Below are positions 1 through 8,565 of a stretch of 37,061 nucleotides of DNA, one piece after another (the first letter of the stretch is position 1; every line of letters begins with the position of its first letter). A program made the translations under genes and the position numbers. The stretch comes from Betaproteobacteria bacterium. Its GTDB lineage: Bacteria > Pseudomonadota > Gammaproteobacteria > Burkholderiales > Usitatibacteraceae. The DNA lies in assembly GCA_016790625.1 (NCBI GenBank), contig JAEUNB010000257.1:1-37061 (forward strand). Direction: 5' to 3'. The notes beneath the pieces were generated by a model that worked only from the letters and a program-made list of their open reading frames with translations, was not told the DNA's origin and ran no database searches.

Positions 1-467
1 CGGATATCAACGAAGCCATGTTGCGTGTGGGCCGTGACCGGCTGATCGATGCAGGGCACTTGTTGCCGAACGCGCTGTGCGATGCGGAAAAACTGCCATT
101 CGCCAGCGAGTCGTTCAATCTGGTGACGGTCGCTTTCGGCCTGCGCAATATGACGCACAAGGATCACGCGCTGGCGGAAATGACGCGCGTGTTGAAGCCG
201 GGCGGCCGTCTCATCGTGCTGGAATTTTCGCAGGTGCACGACTCGCTCAAGGCCGCCTACGATGTGTATTCATTCAAGGTGCTGCCGGTGCTGGGCAAAT
301 ACGTGGCTAAGGACGAGGGCAGTTACCGCTACCTCGCCGAGTCAATTCGCATGCACCCCGATCAGGAAACACTGAAGACCATGATGGGGGCGGCGGGACT
401 GTCGCGAGTCGAGTACTTCAATCTGTCCGCCGGCGTGGTGGCGGCTCACAAGGGGATCAAGTTATGA
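1..467 (+). CDS. ubiE: UbiE, ubiquinone/menaquinone C-methyltransferase (C-terminal part)
   Basis: The gene is cut by the window start; the open frame runs in from base 3, before the first internal ATG at 18. UbiE uses S-adenosylmethionine to methylate the ring carbon of demethylated quinone precursors in ubiquinone/menaquinone synthesis, in the cytosol near the membrane. The visible part has the family's NESML(R)VGR region, the acidic DAEKLPF motif, the FGLRN motif and the methyltransferase post-motif LKPGGRL, and it ends in a HKGIKL-type tail. The stop overlaps the next start as ATGA (464-467), so the following gene is probably translationally coupled. UbiJ and UbiB downstream fit a ubiquinone cluster. 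I am sure of the family; the N-terminal SAM-binding motif is outside the window. Confidence 0.95.
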   Translation, partial: DINEAMLRVGRDRLIDAGHLLPNALCDAEKLPFASESFNLVTVAFGLRNMTHKDHALAEMTRVLKPGGRLIVLEFSQVHDSLKAAYDVYSFKVLPVLGKYVAKDEGSYRYLAESIRMHPDQETLKTMMGAAGLSRVEYFNLSAGVVAAHKGIKL

Positions 468-838
468 AGCGTGTGTTGTCGCTCATGTCTGTGCTTGTTG
501 TAGCCGCGGTTTCGCAAAATGCAGCGGCACAGGCTGCCGGTGCAAGTGCAGCTCCAGCCAAGCCGGTCATCATCAAGCCAACGAAGACGCATGAAAAGTG
601 CCACCAGCTCGATGCCGGCCAGAAGCTCGAATATCGCTTCGAATCCACCGGCAAGCTCAACTTCAACCTGAACTACCAGAAGGGGCCGGAAGAAATCTAT
701 TATCCGGTCAAGCTCGATCGCACCACTGGTGAATCCGGCCTGTACGAGGTCAAGGCACGCAACAAGTATTGCCTCAAGTGGGAAAACCGCCTCGACAAGG
801 ATGTGGAACTCACCTTCTCCACCCGCGTCGGCAAATAG
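464..838 (+). CDS. Small exported protein of unknown function
   Basis: This 124-residue protein starts with a clear signal peptide (residues 1-23: MKR, then a hydrophobic core, then an AAQA-type cleavage region), followed by an Ala/Pro linker. The mature part has two cysteines (C46, C103) that could form a disulfide in the periplasm, and alternating hydrophobic/polar stretches (LEYRFE, LNFNLNY, VELTFS) that suggest a small beta-sandwich. Its start overlaps the ubiE stop by ATGA and ubiJ begins 5 bases after its stop, so it probably belongs to the same transcript. I do not recognise the family. In many betaproteobacteria this position is held by a Tim44-like protein, but this one does not look like Tim44. 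No function is proposed. Confidence 0.85.
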   Translation: MKRVLSLMSVLVVAAVSQNAAAQAAGASAAPAKPVIIKPTKTHEKCHQLDAGQKLEYRFESTGKLNFNLNYQKGPEEIYYPVKLDRTTGESGLYEVKARNKYCLKWENRLDKDVELTFSTRVGK

Positions 839-843
839 ACGCG

Positions 844-1440
844 ATGGTGGCTGCCAATGTCGTCCTCGCCCGGTTGCTGAATCGCGTCCTGCGCGATTAC
901 CCGCTGGCGCAGGAGCGGCTGGCCGCGCATGGCGGCAAGACCATTGCCATGACATTGGGGCCGGCATCGGGCCGACTTCGCATTACAGCAGCAGGAGAGG
1001 TTGAGCCGGTCGGCGAAGGCGCCACCGACGAAGCTGCGGTGAATTTCGACATTCCGCTCTCGCTATTGCCACGGCTGGCTGCCGCGGACGCAAGCGCATA
1101 TCACCAAGTGAAATTTTCTGGCGACAGTGAGCTTGCCGCGTTGCTGTCGGAACTGGTGCGTCATCTCAAATGGGATGTCGAGGAAGACCTCTCCAGGCTG
1201 GTCGGCGACATTGCCGCACACCGCATCGTCGACACCGCGCGTCGTGGCCATGAATGGCGCAAGGATGCTACGCAGCGCTTGACGGAAAACATCGCCGAAT
1301 ACCTGACCGAAGAAAAGCGCGCGTTCATCACAGCCAATGATCTGGAAACACTGGCGCGCGAAAACGAAACCCTGCGTGACGATGTGGCGCGGCTCGAAGC
1401 CCGAATCAATCAACTTGCGCAAACCCAATCTCCTTCCTGA
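844..1440 (+). CDS. ubiJ: UbiJ, ubiquinone biosynthesis accessory factor (SCP2 domain)
   Basis: This is a 198-residue protein with an N-terminal SCP2-like lipid-binding domain (about residues 5-115) and a C-terminal helical, charged segment ending in a short coiled coil (about 160-195). That is the architecture of UbiJ, which binds ubiquinone precursors and supports the soluble Ubi complex in aerobic ubiquinone synthesis. The motif region [14 protein letters not shown] followed by [14 protein letters not shown] is typical. I chose the ATG at 844, five bases after the preceding stop, rather than upstream in-frame starts that would overlap the previous gene by about 70 bases; family length agrees. 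It lies between ubiE and ubiB, as in other proteobacteria, but with fbp and a membrane protein inserted before ubiB. Confidence 0.9.
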   Translation: MVAANVVLARLLNRVLRDYPLAQERLAAHGGKTIAMTLGPASGRLRITAAGEVEPVGEGATDEAAVNFDIPLSLLPRLAAADASAYHQVKFSGDSELAALLSELVRHLKWDVEEDLSRLVGDIAAHRIVDTARRGHEWRKDATQRLTENIAEYLTEEKRAFITANDLETLARENETLRDDVARLEARINQLAQTQSPS

Positions 1441-1448
1441 ATCGCTAC

Positions 1449-2471
1449 ATGAAAAAAGCCACCCTCACCCGCTTCCTGATCGACGAGCAGTACAACCATC
1501 AATCCGTCCCTGCGGACTTGAGGCTGCTGATCGAGGTGGTGTCGCGCGCGATCAAGGCAATATCGATCAACGTCGGCAAGGGCGCGCTGGCGGGATTGCT
1601 GGGCGAGCATGGCAGTGCAGGTAGCGGCGACGCCTCGATCAACGTGCAGGGCGAGGCGCAGAAAAAGCTCGACGTGATCGCCAACGAAATCCTGCTCGAA
1701 GCCAACGAGTGGGGCGGCCATCTCGCCGCCATGGCCTCGGAGGAAATGGAAGGTCCACACGCCATTCCGCACCGCTACCCGAAAGGCGAATACCTGCTGC
1801 TGTTTGATCCTCTCGACGGTTCATCAAACATTGATGTGAACGTGAGCGTCGGTACGATTTTTTCTGTGCTGAAGTGTCCGGAAGGCGTGACCCAGCCCAC
1901 CGAGAAAGATTTCCTGCAGCCCGGCAACAAGCAGGTGTGCGCGGGCTTCGCCGTGTTCGGACCGTCTACGGTACTTGTGCTAACGCTGGGCAACGGCGTG
2001 CACGCCTTCACATTGGATCGCGAATTGGGCTCGTTCGTGCTGACGCAGGAGAACATCCGCATTCCCGAAGAGACGAAGGAGTTCGCCATCAATATGTCGA
2101 ACATGCGTTTCTGGGAGCCGCCGATGAAGCGCTACATCGACGAGCTTCTCGCCGGCAAGACAGGGCCGCGCGGAAAGGATTTCAATATGCGCTGGGTGGC
2201 GTCGATGGTGGCGGACGTGTTTCGCATCCTCGCCCGCGGCGGCATCTTCATGTATCCGCGCGACACCAAGGATCCGGGCAAGGCCGGCCGCCTGCGCCTC
2301 ATGTACGAAGCCAACCCGATGGCATTCATCGTCGAGCAGGCGGGGGGCGCGGCCAGCACCGGGCACGAGCGCATCCTCGACGTGCAGCCCACCGGATTGC
2401 ACCAGCGCATCGCTGTGATGCTGGGCTCGAAGAATGAAGTCGAGCGGGTGGCGTTATACCATCAAGAATGA
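1449..2471 (+). CDS. fbp: Class I fructose-1,6-bisphosphatase
   Basis: This 340-residue protein hydrolyses fructose 1,6-bisphosphate to fructose 6-phosphate and phosphate in gluconeogenesis or the Calvin cycle, in the cytosol. The metal-binding signature FDPLDGSSN is at about residues 119-127, with an acidic cluster just upstream (ASEEMEG), and the substrate-binding region [21 protein letters not shown] is near residues 278-298. The length is normal and no key residue is missing. It starts 8 bases after ubiJ ends, so it probably shares that transcript, an unusual partner for ubiquinone genes. A palindromic repeat begins one base after the stop. Family assignment is firm. Confidence 0.96.
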   Translation: MKKATLTRFLIDEQYNHQSVPADLRLLIEVVSRAIKAISINVGKGALAGLLGEHGSAGSGDASINVQGEAQKKLDVIANEILLEANEWGGHLAAMASEEMEGPHAIPHRYPKGEYLLLFDPLDGSSNIDVNVSVGTIFSVLKCPEGVTQPTEKDFLQPGNKQVCAGFAVFGPSTVLVLTLGNGVHAFTLDRELGSFVLTQENIRIPEETKEFAINMSNMRFWEPPMKRYIDELLAGKTGPRGKDFNMRWVASMVADVFRILARGGIFMYPRDTKDPGKAGRLRLMYEANPMAFIVEQAGGAASTGHERILDVQPTGLHQRIAVMLGSKNEVERVALYHQE

Positions 2472-2533
2472 AACCCCAGCATTGGCGCGCCTTTTCAGGC
2501 GCTTTTCGCCTGGAAGCCGCACCAGTGCTAGAG
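2472..2533 (+). repeat. 67-bp palindrome family, copy A (3' end of fbp)
   Basis: This imperfect palindrome has outer arms like CCCCAGCATTGGCGCG and CGCACCAGTGCTAGAG and an inner perfect stem CAGGCG/CGCCTG around a short T-rich loop. Four more copies are at 13525, 17903, 25676 and 31710. It begins immediately after the fbp stop. It may act as a transcript-end hairpin or a REP-like element; it has no long T-run. Confidence 0.75.
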
Positions 2534-2555
2534 ATCGTCAAACCTGTTGGAAGTA

Positions 2556-2642
2556 CGTCATTGCCGCGAAGGCGGGAATCCAAGTTTGCGTGCAATCGTG
2601 AAACCTCGGCGAAACTAGATTCCCGCCTTCGGGGGAATGACG
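2556..2642. repeat. Intergenic inverted repeat, CGTCATT...AATGACG type
   Basis: The left arm begins CGTCATTGCCGCGAAGGCGG at 2556 and the right arm ends CGCCTTCGGGGGAATGACGG at 2642, forming arms of about 25 bases with a few mismatches around a 35-base centre. This type of repeat (ATTCCCGCCTTCGCGGGAATGACG) is common between genes in beta- and gammaproteobacteria. A short ORF reading through it is not a gene. Confidence 0.75.
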
Positions 2643-2695
2643 GTGGCCTAATTTGCGCCAATTTCTCACCAGGTTTTGCGGCCTAACGTTCTGCC

Positions 2696-3229
2696 ATGAC
2701 CGAGCACAAACCCCTCGTCCCCACCAGTTGGCCGCGCCGCATCCTGAAAAGCATGGCGACGATTCCGCTGGCGCTGTGGATCTTCCTCGAAGAATGGGTA
2801 TGGGACAGCATCCTCACGTTTATGCGCTGGCTGGGCAAGCTGCCGCCGATCCATTGGCTGGAAACGCGGGTGGCCAAGCTGCCGCCCTATGCGGCGCTGA
2901 TTGCCTTTGTCGTGCCGGCCATCATTCTGTTTCCGTTCAAGCTCGCCGCGTTGTGGTTGATCGCCCACGGCTACAAGATGTATGGCGTCGGCGTATTCAT
3001 CATCGCCAAAATCATCGGCACGGCATTCCTCGCGCGGATTTTCTCGCTGACCAAACCGGCCTTGATGAGCATCGGCTGGTTCAACAAGGCATACACTTGG
3101 TTCTCCGCTTGGAAGGAAAGGCTCTACGCCTATGTGCGGGCATTGCCCACGTATCAGCGCATCAAAGCGTGGGCCCGTGAGTTGAAGGAAATAGCCAAGG
3201 CGTGGTGGCAAGCGCGGCGCGGCCACTAA
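2696..3229 (+). CDS. Small membrane protein of unknown function
   Basis: The 177-residue protein has a hydrophobic stretch at about 22-45, a strong transmembrane segment at about 66-92 (AALIAFVVPAIILFPFKLAAL) and a third at about 96-115. The C-terminal 50 residues are basic and helical. It lacks catalytic motifs I can name. The start at 2696 is the first ATG of the frame and follows the repeat at 2556-2642. It lies 46 bases before ubiB on the same strand and may be co-transcribed with it. I do not recognise a named family. Confidence 0.8.
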   Translation: MTEHKPLVPTSWPRRILKSMATIPLALWIFLEEWVWDSILTFMRWLGKLPPIHWLETRVAKLPPYAALIAFVVPAIILFPFKLAALWLIAHGYKMYGVGVFIIAKIIGTAFLARIFSLTKPALMSIGWFNKAYTWFSAWKERLYAYVRALPTYQRIKAWARELKEIAKAWWQARRGH

Positions 3230-3275
3230 GCAAATAGCGTGGCGGCGGGTATCCCAAGGTAGAATCAGGCCCTCA

Positions 3276-4829
3276 ATGCGCCTCTTCCGTCTGCTCAAAA
3301 TCCTCTCGGTGGTGATCCGCTACGGCCTGGACGAATTCCTGCCGGCGGGTACCGCTCGCTCGTTGATCGGCGGGGTGTTTTTCTGGCGCAATTTCGATGA
3401 GCCACGCGGTCGTCGCTTGCGCCGTGCGCTGGAAGAGCTGGGACCGATCTTCGTCAAGTTCGGCCAGCTGATGTCGACCCGTCCGGACCTGGTGCCGCCG
3501 GACATTGCGCACGAACTGGCCGCGCTGCAGGACAACGTACCGCCGTTCGATGGCGAAGAGGCGGTGAAAATCCTCAATCGCGTCTATGGCGCGCAGATGG
3601 GCGGTGCGTTCAACGAAGTCTTTAGCGATTTCGACCTGACCCCCGTGGCCAGCGCCTCGATCGCCCAAGTGCATTTCGCCACCATTGGCTGGGGCAAGCT
3701 GGCCGGTCGCGAAGTGGCGGTGAAAATCCTGCGGCCGGGCATTGAGGAGGTGATCGGCCGCGACGTCGCTTTGCTGTATGTGGTCGCCGACTTGGTCGAA
3801 GCCAACTTTGCCGACGGCAAGCGCCTGCGTCCGCGTGAGGTGGTGGCCGAGTTCGACAAGACCATTCACGACGAACTCGATCTGGTTCGCGAAGCGTCCA
3901 ATGCGTCCGCGCTGCGGCGCAATTTTGCCGACGGCACTCTGTTGTACGTGCCGGAAGTGTTCTTTGATTACACCCATCGCGAAGTGCTGGTGCTGGAACG
4001 GATGGATTTCATCCCGGTGAACGATCTCGATCAGCTGCGTGCGCACAATATTGATGTGGCTCGACTTGCGGCGGATGGTGTAAAGATTTTCTTCACCCAG
4101 GTATTCCGCGACGGTTTCTTCCACGCCGATATGCACCCCGGCAATATCTTCGTGCTTAAGAACGGCGTGTACTCCGGCGTCGACTTCGGCATCATGGGCA
4201 CGCTGTCCGACGAAGACAAAAACTACCTCGCACGCAATTTCGCCGCCTTCTTCAATCGCGATTACAAAGCAGTGGCCGTCGCGCATATCGAGGCCGGCTG
4301 GGTGCCGAAAGATACTCGCGTCGATGAATTCGAGGGCGCGATCCGCGCCGTGTGCGAGCCGATCTTCGACAAACCGCTGAACGAAATCTACTTTGGCAAC
4401 GTGCTGCTGCGCCTGTTCGAGGTCTCGCGCCGCTTCAAGATGGAAATCCAGCCGCAGCTGGTACTGCTGCAGAAAACATTGCTGCAGATCGAAGGACTGG
4501 GCCGCCAGCTGTACCCGCAGCTGGACCTGCGTCCGGTCGCCCAGCCAATCCTTGAGCGCTGGATGAACGAGCAACTGGGTTGGCGCGGCTTGCTCCATCA
4601 CCTGAAAAAAGAAGGCCCGCAATGGACGGCGATGGTGCCGCAGCTGCCCAGACTGGTGCATCGCGCGCTCGAAGGCGACCCGTCAGCCCGGCTCAAGGCG
4701 ATCGAAGACGCAGTCAACAGCCTCAACCGCACCCAGCGACTGCAATCGACCATCCTCATGTCGCTGGTCATCCTGATGGCCATGGTCACCGGCCTGTACG
4801 TTTTCCTGCTGCTTTATTTCCCGGTCTAG
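3276..4829 (+). CDS. ubiB: UbiB, atypical protein kinase-like ATPase for ubiquinone synthesis
   Basis: The protein has 517 residues, normal for UbiB (ABC1/ADCK family), which hydrolyses ATP and helps bring membrane-embedded quinone precursors to the Ubi enzymes. Visible motifs are the family KxGQ (KFGQ, 61-64), the alanine-rich loop in ASASIAQVH (125-133) that replaces the kinase P-loop, the ATP-binding lysine in VAVK (K150), the catalytic-loop HADMHPGN (from H283) and the DFG at 303-305. Two transmembrane stretches at the C terminus (about 490-515) anchor it in the inner membrane. The start at 3276 gives the family's usual N terminus. A long minus-strand frame opposite it is a codon-bias shadow. 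Confidence 0.96.
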   Translation: MRLFRLLKILSVVIRYGLDEFLPAGTARSLIGGVFFWRNFDEPRGRRLRRALEELGPIFVKFGQLMSTRPDLVPPDIAHELAALQDNVPPFDGEEAVKILNRVYGAQMGGAFNEVFSDFDLTPVASASIAQVHFATIGWGKLAGREVAVKILRPGIEEVIGRDVALLYVVADLVEANFADGKRLRPREVVAEFDKTIHDELDLVREASNASALRRNFADGTLLYVPEVFFDYTHREVLVLERMDFIPVNDLDQLRAHNIDVARLAADGVKIFFTQVFRDGFFHADMHPGNIFVLKNGVYSGVDFGIMGTLSDEDKNYLARNFAAFFNRDYKAVAVAHIEAGWVPKDTRVDEFEGAIRAVCEPIFDKPLNEIYFGNVLLRLFEVSRRFKMEIQPQLVLLQKTLLQIEGLGRQLYPQLDLRPVAQPILERWMNEQLGWRGLLHHLKKEGPQWTAMVPQLPRLVHRALEGDPSARLKAIEDAVNSLNRTQRLQSTILMSLVILMAMVTGLYVFLLLYFPV

Positions 4830-4939
4830 CCGGTTCCGCGCCGCGCGGCGCCTGATAAAATCCGCTCGAATTCCCATGGCCCGGGTTGTGCTTCGACCGG
4901 GGCTGATCCCTTGCCATTTCCCTCAAACCGGGAGCCTGC

Positions 4940-6367
4940 ATGCTTGTTACTTTTGTCCTGGCCTATCTGGCCCTGTCCATCGCCATCGGCCTGTTCGTCG
5001 CCACCCGGGTGCACAACACCAAGGATTTTGCCGTCGCCGGCCGCCATCTCCCGTTGCCGGTGGTGACCGCCACCGTGTTTGCCACGTGGTTTGGCGCGGA
5101 AGCGGTGTTCGGCGTTTCGGCGACGTTTGTGAAGGAAGGCCTGCGTGGCGTGGTAGCCGATCCGTTCGGCTCATCAATGTGCCTGGTGATTGCCGGATTC
5201 TTCTTCGCCAGCCAGCTCTACAAGCTCAACATCATCACTATCGGCGACTTCTACCGCATGCGCTACAACCGGCCCGTTGAGGTGTTGACGACGCTGTGCA
5301 TTGTCGCCTCATACCTGGGCTGGGTTTCCGCGCAGATCAAGGCGCTGGGCCTGATCTTCAATGTCGTTACCAATGGTGCCATCAGCCCCGAGATGGGCAT
5401 GGTCATCGGCACCGCCATCGTACTGACCTACACCACCTTCGGCGGCATGCTGTCGGTGGCCATTCTCGACTTTATACAGATGGGCGTGATCATGGGCGGC
5501 ATGCTCTATATCGGCTACGTCGTCTCCGGCATGACCGGTGGTGTGGCACCGGTGATCGATCATGCGCGCGCAGCCGGCAAGCTCGACTTCTTCCCGCCGG
5601 CCGATCTGGCGATGTGGCTCACCTTTATTGGCGCGTGGATGACGATGATGCTGGGCTCGATCCCGCAGCAGGACGTGTTCCAGCGGATTACATCAGCCAA
5701 GACCGCCAAGATCGCCATCTGGGGCTCGGTGCTGGGCGCCACGATCTATTTCTGCTTCACCTTTGTGCCGATGTTTATCGCCTACTCCGCCACGCTGATC
5801 GATGCCAAGGTCTTCACCGAGCTGGTCGAGAAGGATTCGCAGATGGTGCTGCCGACGCTGGTGGTATCGCATATGCCGGTGGTAGCCCAGGTGGTGTTTT
5901 TCGGAGCGGTGCTGTCGGCCATCATGAGCTGCTCATCCGCCACGCTGCTGGCGCCCTCGGTGACTTTTGCCGAGAACATCGTCAAAGGCTTCTACCCGCA
6001 CATGAGCGACAAGAAGTTCCTGCTGATCATGCGCATCACCATCGTTTGCTTCGCATGCGTGGTGCTGATGTTCGCACTCAACTCGCAGGCGTCGATATTC
6101 AAAATGGTGGAGAACGCCTATAAGGTCACACTGGCCGGCGCCTTTGTGCCGCTGTTCTTCGGCGCATTCTGGCGCCGCTCGACGTCCGCCGGCGCGATGG
6201 CCGCCATCATCTTCGGCATCGGCGGCTGGCTGTCGGTGGAGTTCCTGGTCAAGGAAAGCCTGGTGCCGCCACAATTGATCGGTCTCGGTGCCAGCGCGCT
6301 GGCAATGATCGTAGTCTCGCTGCTGACCAAGCCGCATCACAACGCGATCCATCCTTCGCACGCCTGA
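4940..6367 (+). CDS. Sodium:solute symporter (SSS family)
   Basis: This 475-residue polytopic inner-membrane protein has about 13 hydrophobic segments, starting with one at residues 1-20. The features fit the SSS family (PF00474): the GRHLPLPVVTATVFATWFGA region near residues 34-55, the GGMLSVAILDFIQM segment around 168-181, and GSIPQQDVFQRI around 236-248, typical of the proline/pantothenate/choline-like branches. The substrate cannot be read from sequence. A GGGAG ribosome-binding site lies 7 bases before the ATG. A rho-independent terminator follows at 6386-6420, so it is probably a single-gene unit. There is no sensor kinase fusion. Confidence 0.9.
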   Translation: MLVTFVLAYLALSIAIGLFVATRVHNTKDFAVAGRHLPLPVVTATVFATWFGAEAVFGVSATFVKEGLRGVVADPFGSSMCLVIAGFFFASQLYKLNIITIGDFYRMRYNRPVEVLTTLCIVASYLGWVSAQIKALGLIFNVVTNGAISPEMGMVIGTAIVLTYTTFGGMLSVAILDFIQMGVIMGGMLYIGYVVSGMTGGVAPVIDHARAAGKLDFFPPADLAMWLTFIGAWMTMMLGSIPQQDVFQRITSAKTAKIAIWGSVLGATIYFCFTFVPMFIAYSATLIDAKVFTELVEKDSQMVLPTLVVSHMPVVAQVVFFGAVLSAIMSCSSATLLAPSVTFAENIVKGFYPHMSDKKFLLIMRITIVCFACVVLMFALNSQASIFKMVENAYKVTLAGAFVPLFFGAFWRRSTSAGAMAAIIFGIGGWLSVEFLVKESLVPPQLIGLGASALAMIVVSLLTKPHHNAIHPSHA

Positions 6368-6385
6368 CGCCCGCGACAGGTTCCC

Positions 6386-6420
6386 GACAGCACCCGGCCA
6401 GTCCGGGCGTTGTCGTTTTT
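6386..6420 (+). terminator. Rho-independent terminator after the symporter
   Basis: A 12-bp stem (GACAGCACCCGG with CCGGGCGTTGTC; one G-T pair and one mismatch) encloses the loop CCAGT and is followed by GTTTTT. It sits 19 bases after the symporter stop. Confidence 0.8.
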
Positions 6421-6585
6421 GCACGCAACGCGCGCAAGGTCAGACGCGCTTTCCGGCGTCCTGCCCCCCGTTTTTTGCATTTCGTCGCTTTGCCTTTGAG
6501 CGAAGCGTGCGGGAACTTTAATCTGCGCTCCATGCAATAAGTCGTACCCAAGGCGCCATGAAGGTGCCGATCAAAGGAGAAGCAA

Positions 6586-6867
6586 ATGAACACCCCAACC
6601 ACTGTCAGCAAAGACACCGTATTGATGAGCAGCCTGCTGCTTTCCGGCCTGCTGATGGCATTCGCCGTACCGGTGCTGAATGCGCAGGAGCGTCGCGTCG
6701 ACCAGGCGGTCAAGTCGGTTGCCGATGTCGCCCGCACACTGACCACGCCAGCTGCGCTGCGCCATACGCAAGCGGTCGATGCGGCCATCATTTCCGCTGC
6801 ACCGAAGGCAAGCAATGTGCTGGTCGCCGGCAAGAGCCGCCGCGAGCAACCGTTTTGTGCAGTTTGA
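6586..6867 (+). CDS. Small membrane-anchored or exported protein, unknown
   Basis: This 93-residue ORF has a strong ribosome-binding site (AAAGGAG, about 8 bases before the ATG). A hydrophobic segment at about residues 14-33 (LMSSLLLSGLLMAFAVPVLNA) could be a signal peptide or a membrane anchor. The rest is Ala/Val-rich and ends in QPFCAV. It has its own downstream terminator (6964-6996), which supports it as a separate transcription unit. No family is recognised. Confidence 0.6.
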   Translation: MNTPTTVSKDTVLMSSLLLSGLLMAFAVPVLNAQERRVDQAVKSVADVARTLTTPAALRHTQAVDAAIISAAPKASNVLVAGKSRREQPFCAV

Positions 6868-6963
6868 ATCAGTTTTAACCAACCCGACATCGTCACAGGT
6901 TCGCGACACCGTTTTAGTCCGAGCCTTAGCAAATCCCTAGTCGACACCTCCCTCGACTATTTT

Positions 6964-6996
6964 GCCCGGCGCTGAAAGGCGACCGGGCATTTTTTT
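6964..6996 (+). terminator. Rho-independent terminator
   Basis: The stem GCCCGG(CGC)/(GCG)ACCGGGC with a TGAAAG loop is followed by a run of seven T. It ends the transcript of the small gene at 6586 and insulates the region that follows. Confidence 0.85.
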
Positions 6997-7013
6997 ACTC
7001 ATGCATCAGCCGT

Positions 7014-7071
7014 AACCGTTCATCAAATTGCCGTAATCGTGTCATCAGTTTTTCACAACCGTTTTGCATCA
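7014..7071 (+). promoter_or_regulatory. Putative LytTR-regulator binding array
   Basis: Three direct-repeat-like sites start at 7014 (AACCGTTCATCA), 7035 (AATCGTGTCATCA) and 7057 (AACCGTTTTGCATCA), at steps of 21 and 22 bp. The 9-mer ACCGTTCAT (7015-7023) fits the published LytTR consensus [TA][AC][CA]GTTN[AG][TG] exactly; the third site fits at 8 of 9 and the middle one is degenerate. LytTR proteins bind direct repeats about two helical turns apart. The array is 61 bases upstream of the small ORF at 7132 and about 400 upstream of the kinase, so autoregulation by one of the two LytTR regulators in the window is plausible but inferred. Confidence 0.45.
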
Positions 7072-7131
7072 TCGTCCGTACCGAAATAAAACCACCACTA
7101 AAAACGCAACCCCAAACCTCTGGAAAGCATC

Positions 7132-7299
7132 ATGAAACCCGCCCCGAACACCCGCCTTCACACGCAACCCCAAGTCTCCGACAAGGGTATTTCGCTGTGG
7201 ACCCGCCTCAACCGTGAACTCGGTGCCGCGACCACGCCGCGCCGGCCGGGGGTGCAGGGGCGCTGGAAGGCCAGCCACCGGGTTTCGCTTAATGCCTGA
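7132..7299 (+). CDS. Possible 55-residue basic small protein
   Basis: This ORF is too short for standard gene callers but starts with ATG 8 bases after GGAAAG. The protein is basic and proline/arginine-rich (LWTRLNRELGAATTPRRPG in its middle) and has no hydrophobic segment. It lies just downstream of the putative LytTR sites and upstream of the histidine kinase on the same strand, so it may be the first gene of that transcript. A 14-base direct repeat (CGCAACCCCAA at 7105 and 7159, roughly) links its leader and its coding part. The family is unknown, and it may be non-coding. Confidence 0.4.
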   Translation: MKPAPNTRLHTQPQVSDKGISLWTRLNRELGAATTPRRPGVQGRWKASHRVSLNA

Positions 7300-7312
7300 C
7301 TGCGCCTGAGCC

Positions 7313-7352
7313 GGGCCTGAACAGGGCCTGAACGGGGCCTGAACGGGGCCGG
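7313..7352 (+). repeat. 11-bp tandem repeat (GGGCCTGAACG)
   Basis: Three full units (7313-7323, 7324-7334, 7335-7345) and a partial fourth lie in the leader of the histidine kinase gene. The first unit ends in A instead of G. Such a short tandem array can expand or contract. Confidence 0.85.
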
Positions 7353-7474
7353 ATTTTCCGCCTGAATCAGCGGCGAGCGCGAAAGTTCCCGCCGCTGGCG
7401 CGCTCCAAAGCCGCCTTTCCGCGCTCCATCGCAGCGCCCGCCCATCCCCACTGCCAAAGCGATATGCTTTGGTC

Positions 7475-8539
7475 ATGGATACAGTCATCACAATTCTCAG
7501 GCACTTCACCTGGCGGCGCATTCTGCTGGCGGTGGTGCTGACCACGGTCGCCACCGCGATCGTCAAGCCGTATTTCTCGTACGACGTCAAATTCTGGTAC
7601 CTGTGGCTGCGGCTGTTTATCGTCGCGGTGGTGATGCTGACGACTTACGTTGCCACCAACGTGATCTACGCCAGCATCAAGCGGCCGCGGCTGAAGTTGA
7701 TGCAGGCGCAATTCATCGCCATGGTCGCCGGCTCGATATTGGGCACCGTGATCTCCGGACTGGTCATCGGCCGGTCGCTAAGCCAGATGGTGTCGAACGA
7801 GCCGATTTTCTGGGGCATGGTGATTTTTACCTCGGCCGGCATCGCGCTGGGCGTGTTGACCGCCACCTTCCTGGTCTATCGCGAGCAGGCTGCGCGCGCC
7901 GCCGCGGAAATTGCCACGGCGGACTCGCAAAAGCACGAACTGGAAAAGCAGGTGCTGGAAGCGCGGCTGAAATTGATGCAGGCACAGATCGAGCCGCATT
8001 TTCTGTTCAACACCTTGGCGAATGTGCAGCATCTGGTCGAAGCCAATCCGCCGCTGGCCGCGAAGACACTGGAAAGCCTGATTACCTACCTGCGCGCCGC
8101 GCTGCCGGAAATGCGCGAAGGCGGCACCACGCTGGGCCGCGAAGCCGACATGGCCAAAGCGTACCTGGAAATCCAGCAATTGCGCATGGGGCCGCGGCTC
8201 AAGTTCGATGTCGCCATCGGCCCGGAGATGCGCGGACAGTCTTTCCCGCCGATGATGTTGATGACACTGGTGGAAAACGCCATCAAGCACGGCATCGACC
8301 CGCTACAGGGCGGCGGCGAGATTCGCGTCGGTGCCAGGGTCGGATCAAATGGCGAACTCGATGTGCGCGTGGCCGATACCGGTCAAGGGCTGTCGCACTC
8401 GTCCGGCATGGGCATCGGCCTGCAGAATATCCGCGAGCGGCTGGCCGCCCTTTACGGCAAAAGTGCGAAACTGCTGCTGGAAGAAAATACGCCGCGTGGC
8501 GTGGTGGCCAGAATTCGTATCGAGCCGGCGGGCGACTAA
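7475..8539 (+). CDS. LytS-type membrane histidine kinase (PF06580), pair 1
   Basis: The protein has 354 residues. Four hydrophobic segments (about 15-31, 43-66, 79-101, 112-135) form a membrane sensor without an obvious extracytoplasmic domain. A short coiled coil (138-168) follows, then the His_kinase domain with the phospho-acceptor H175 in QIEPHFLFNTLANVQ, and a HATPase_c domain with N268 (ENAIKHG), D301 (DTGQGL) and GIGLQNIRERL. It should phosphorylate the LytTR regulator 355 bases downstream. I chose ATG 7475; a TTG two codons upstream is an alternative, and no strong ribosome-binding site decides. The signal sensed is unknown. Confidence 0.92.
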   Translation: MDTVITILRHFTWRRILLAVVLTTVATAIVKPYFSYDVKFWYLWLRLFIVAVVMLTTYVATNVIYASIKRPRLKLMQAQFIAMVAGSILGTVISGLVIGRSLSQMVSNEPIFWGMVIFTSAGIALGVLTATFLVYREQAARAAAEIATADSQKHELEKQVLEARLKLMQAQIEPHFLFNTLANVQHLVEANPPLAAKTLESLITYLRAALPEMREGGTTLGREADMAKAYLEIQQLRMGPRLKFDVAIGPEMRGQSFPPMMLMTLVENAIKHGIDPLQGGGEIRVGARVGSNGELDVRVADTGQGLSHSSGMGIGLQNIRERLAALYGKSAKLLLEENTPRGVVARIRIEPAGD

Positions 8540-8565
8540 TATCTATAGGTCTCGTTGCTCATGAC

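Noticed and set aside
2468..2686. 72-codon plus-strand frame after fbp
   Set aside because: It reads through two palindromic repeats (2472-2533 and 2556-2642) and has no ribosome-binding site.
3273..4661. 462-codon open frame on the minus strand
   Set aside because: It lies exactly opposite ubiB, has no recognisable protein features and reflects the codon bias of a GC-rich gene.
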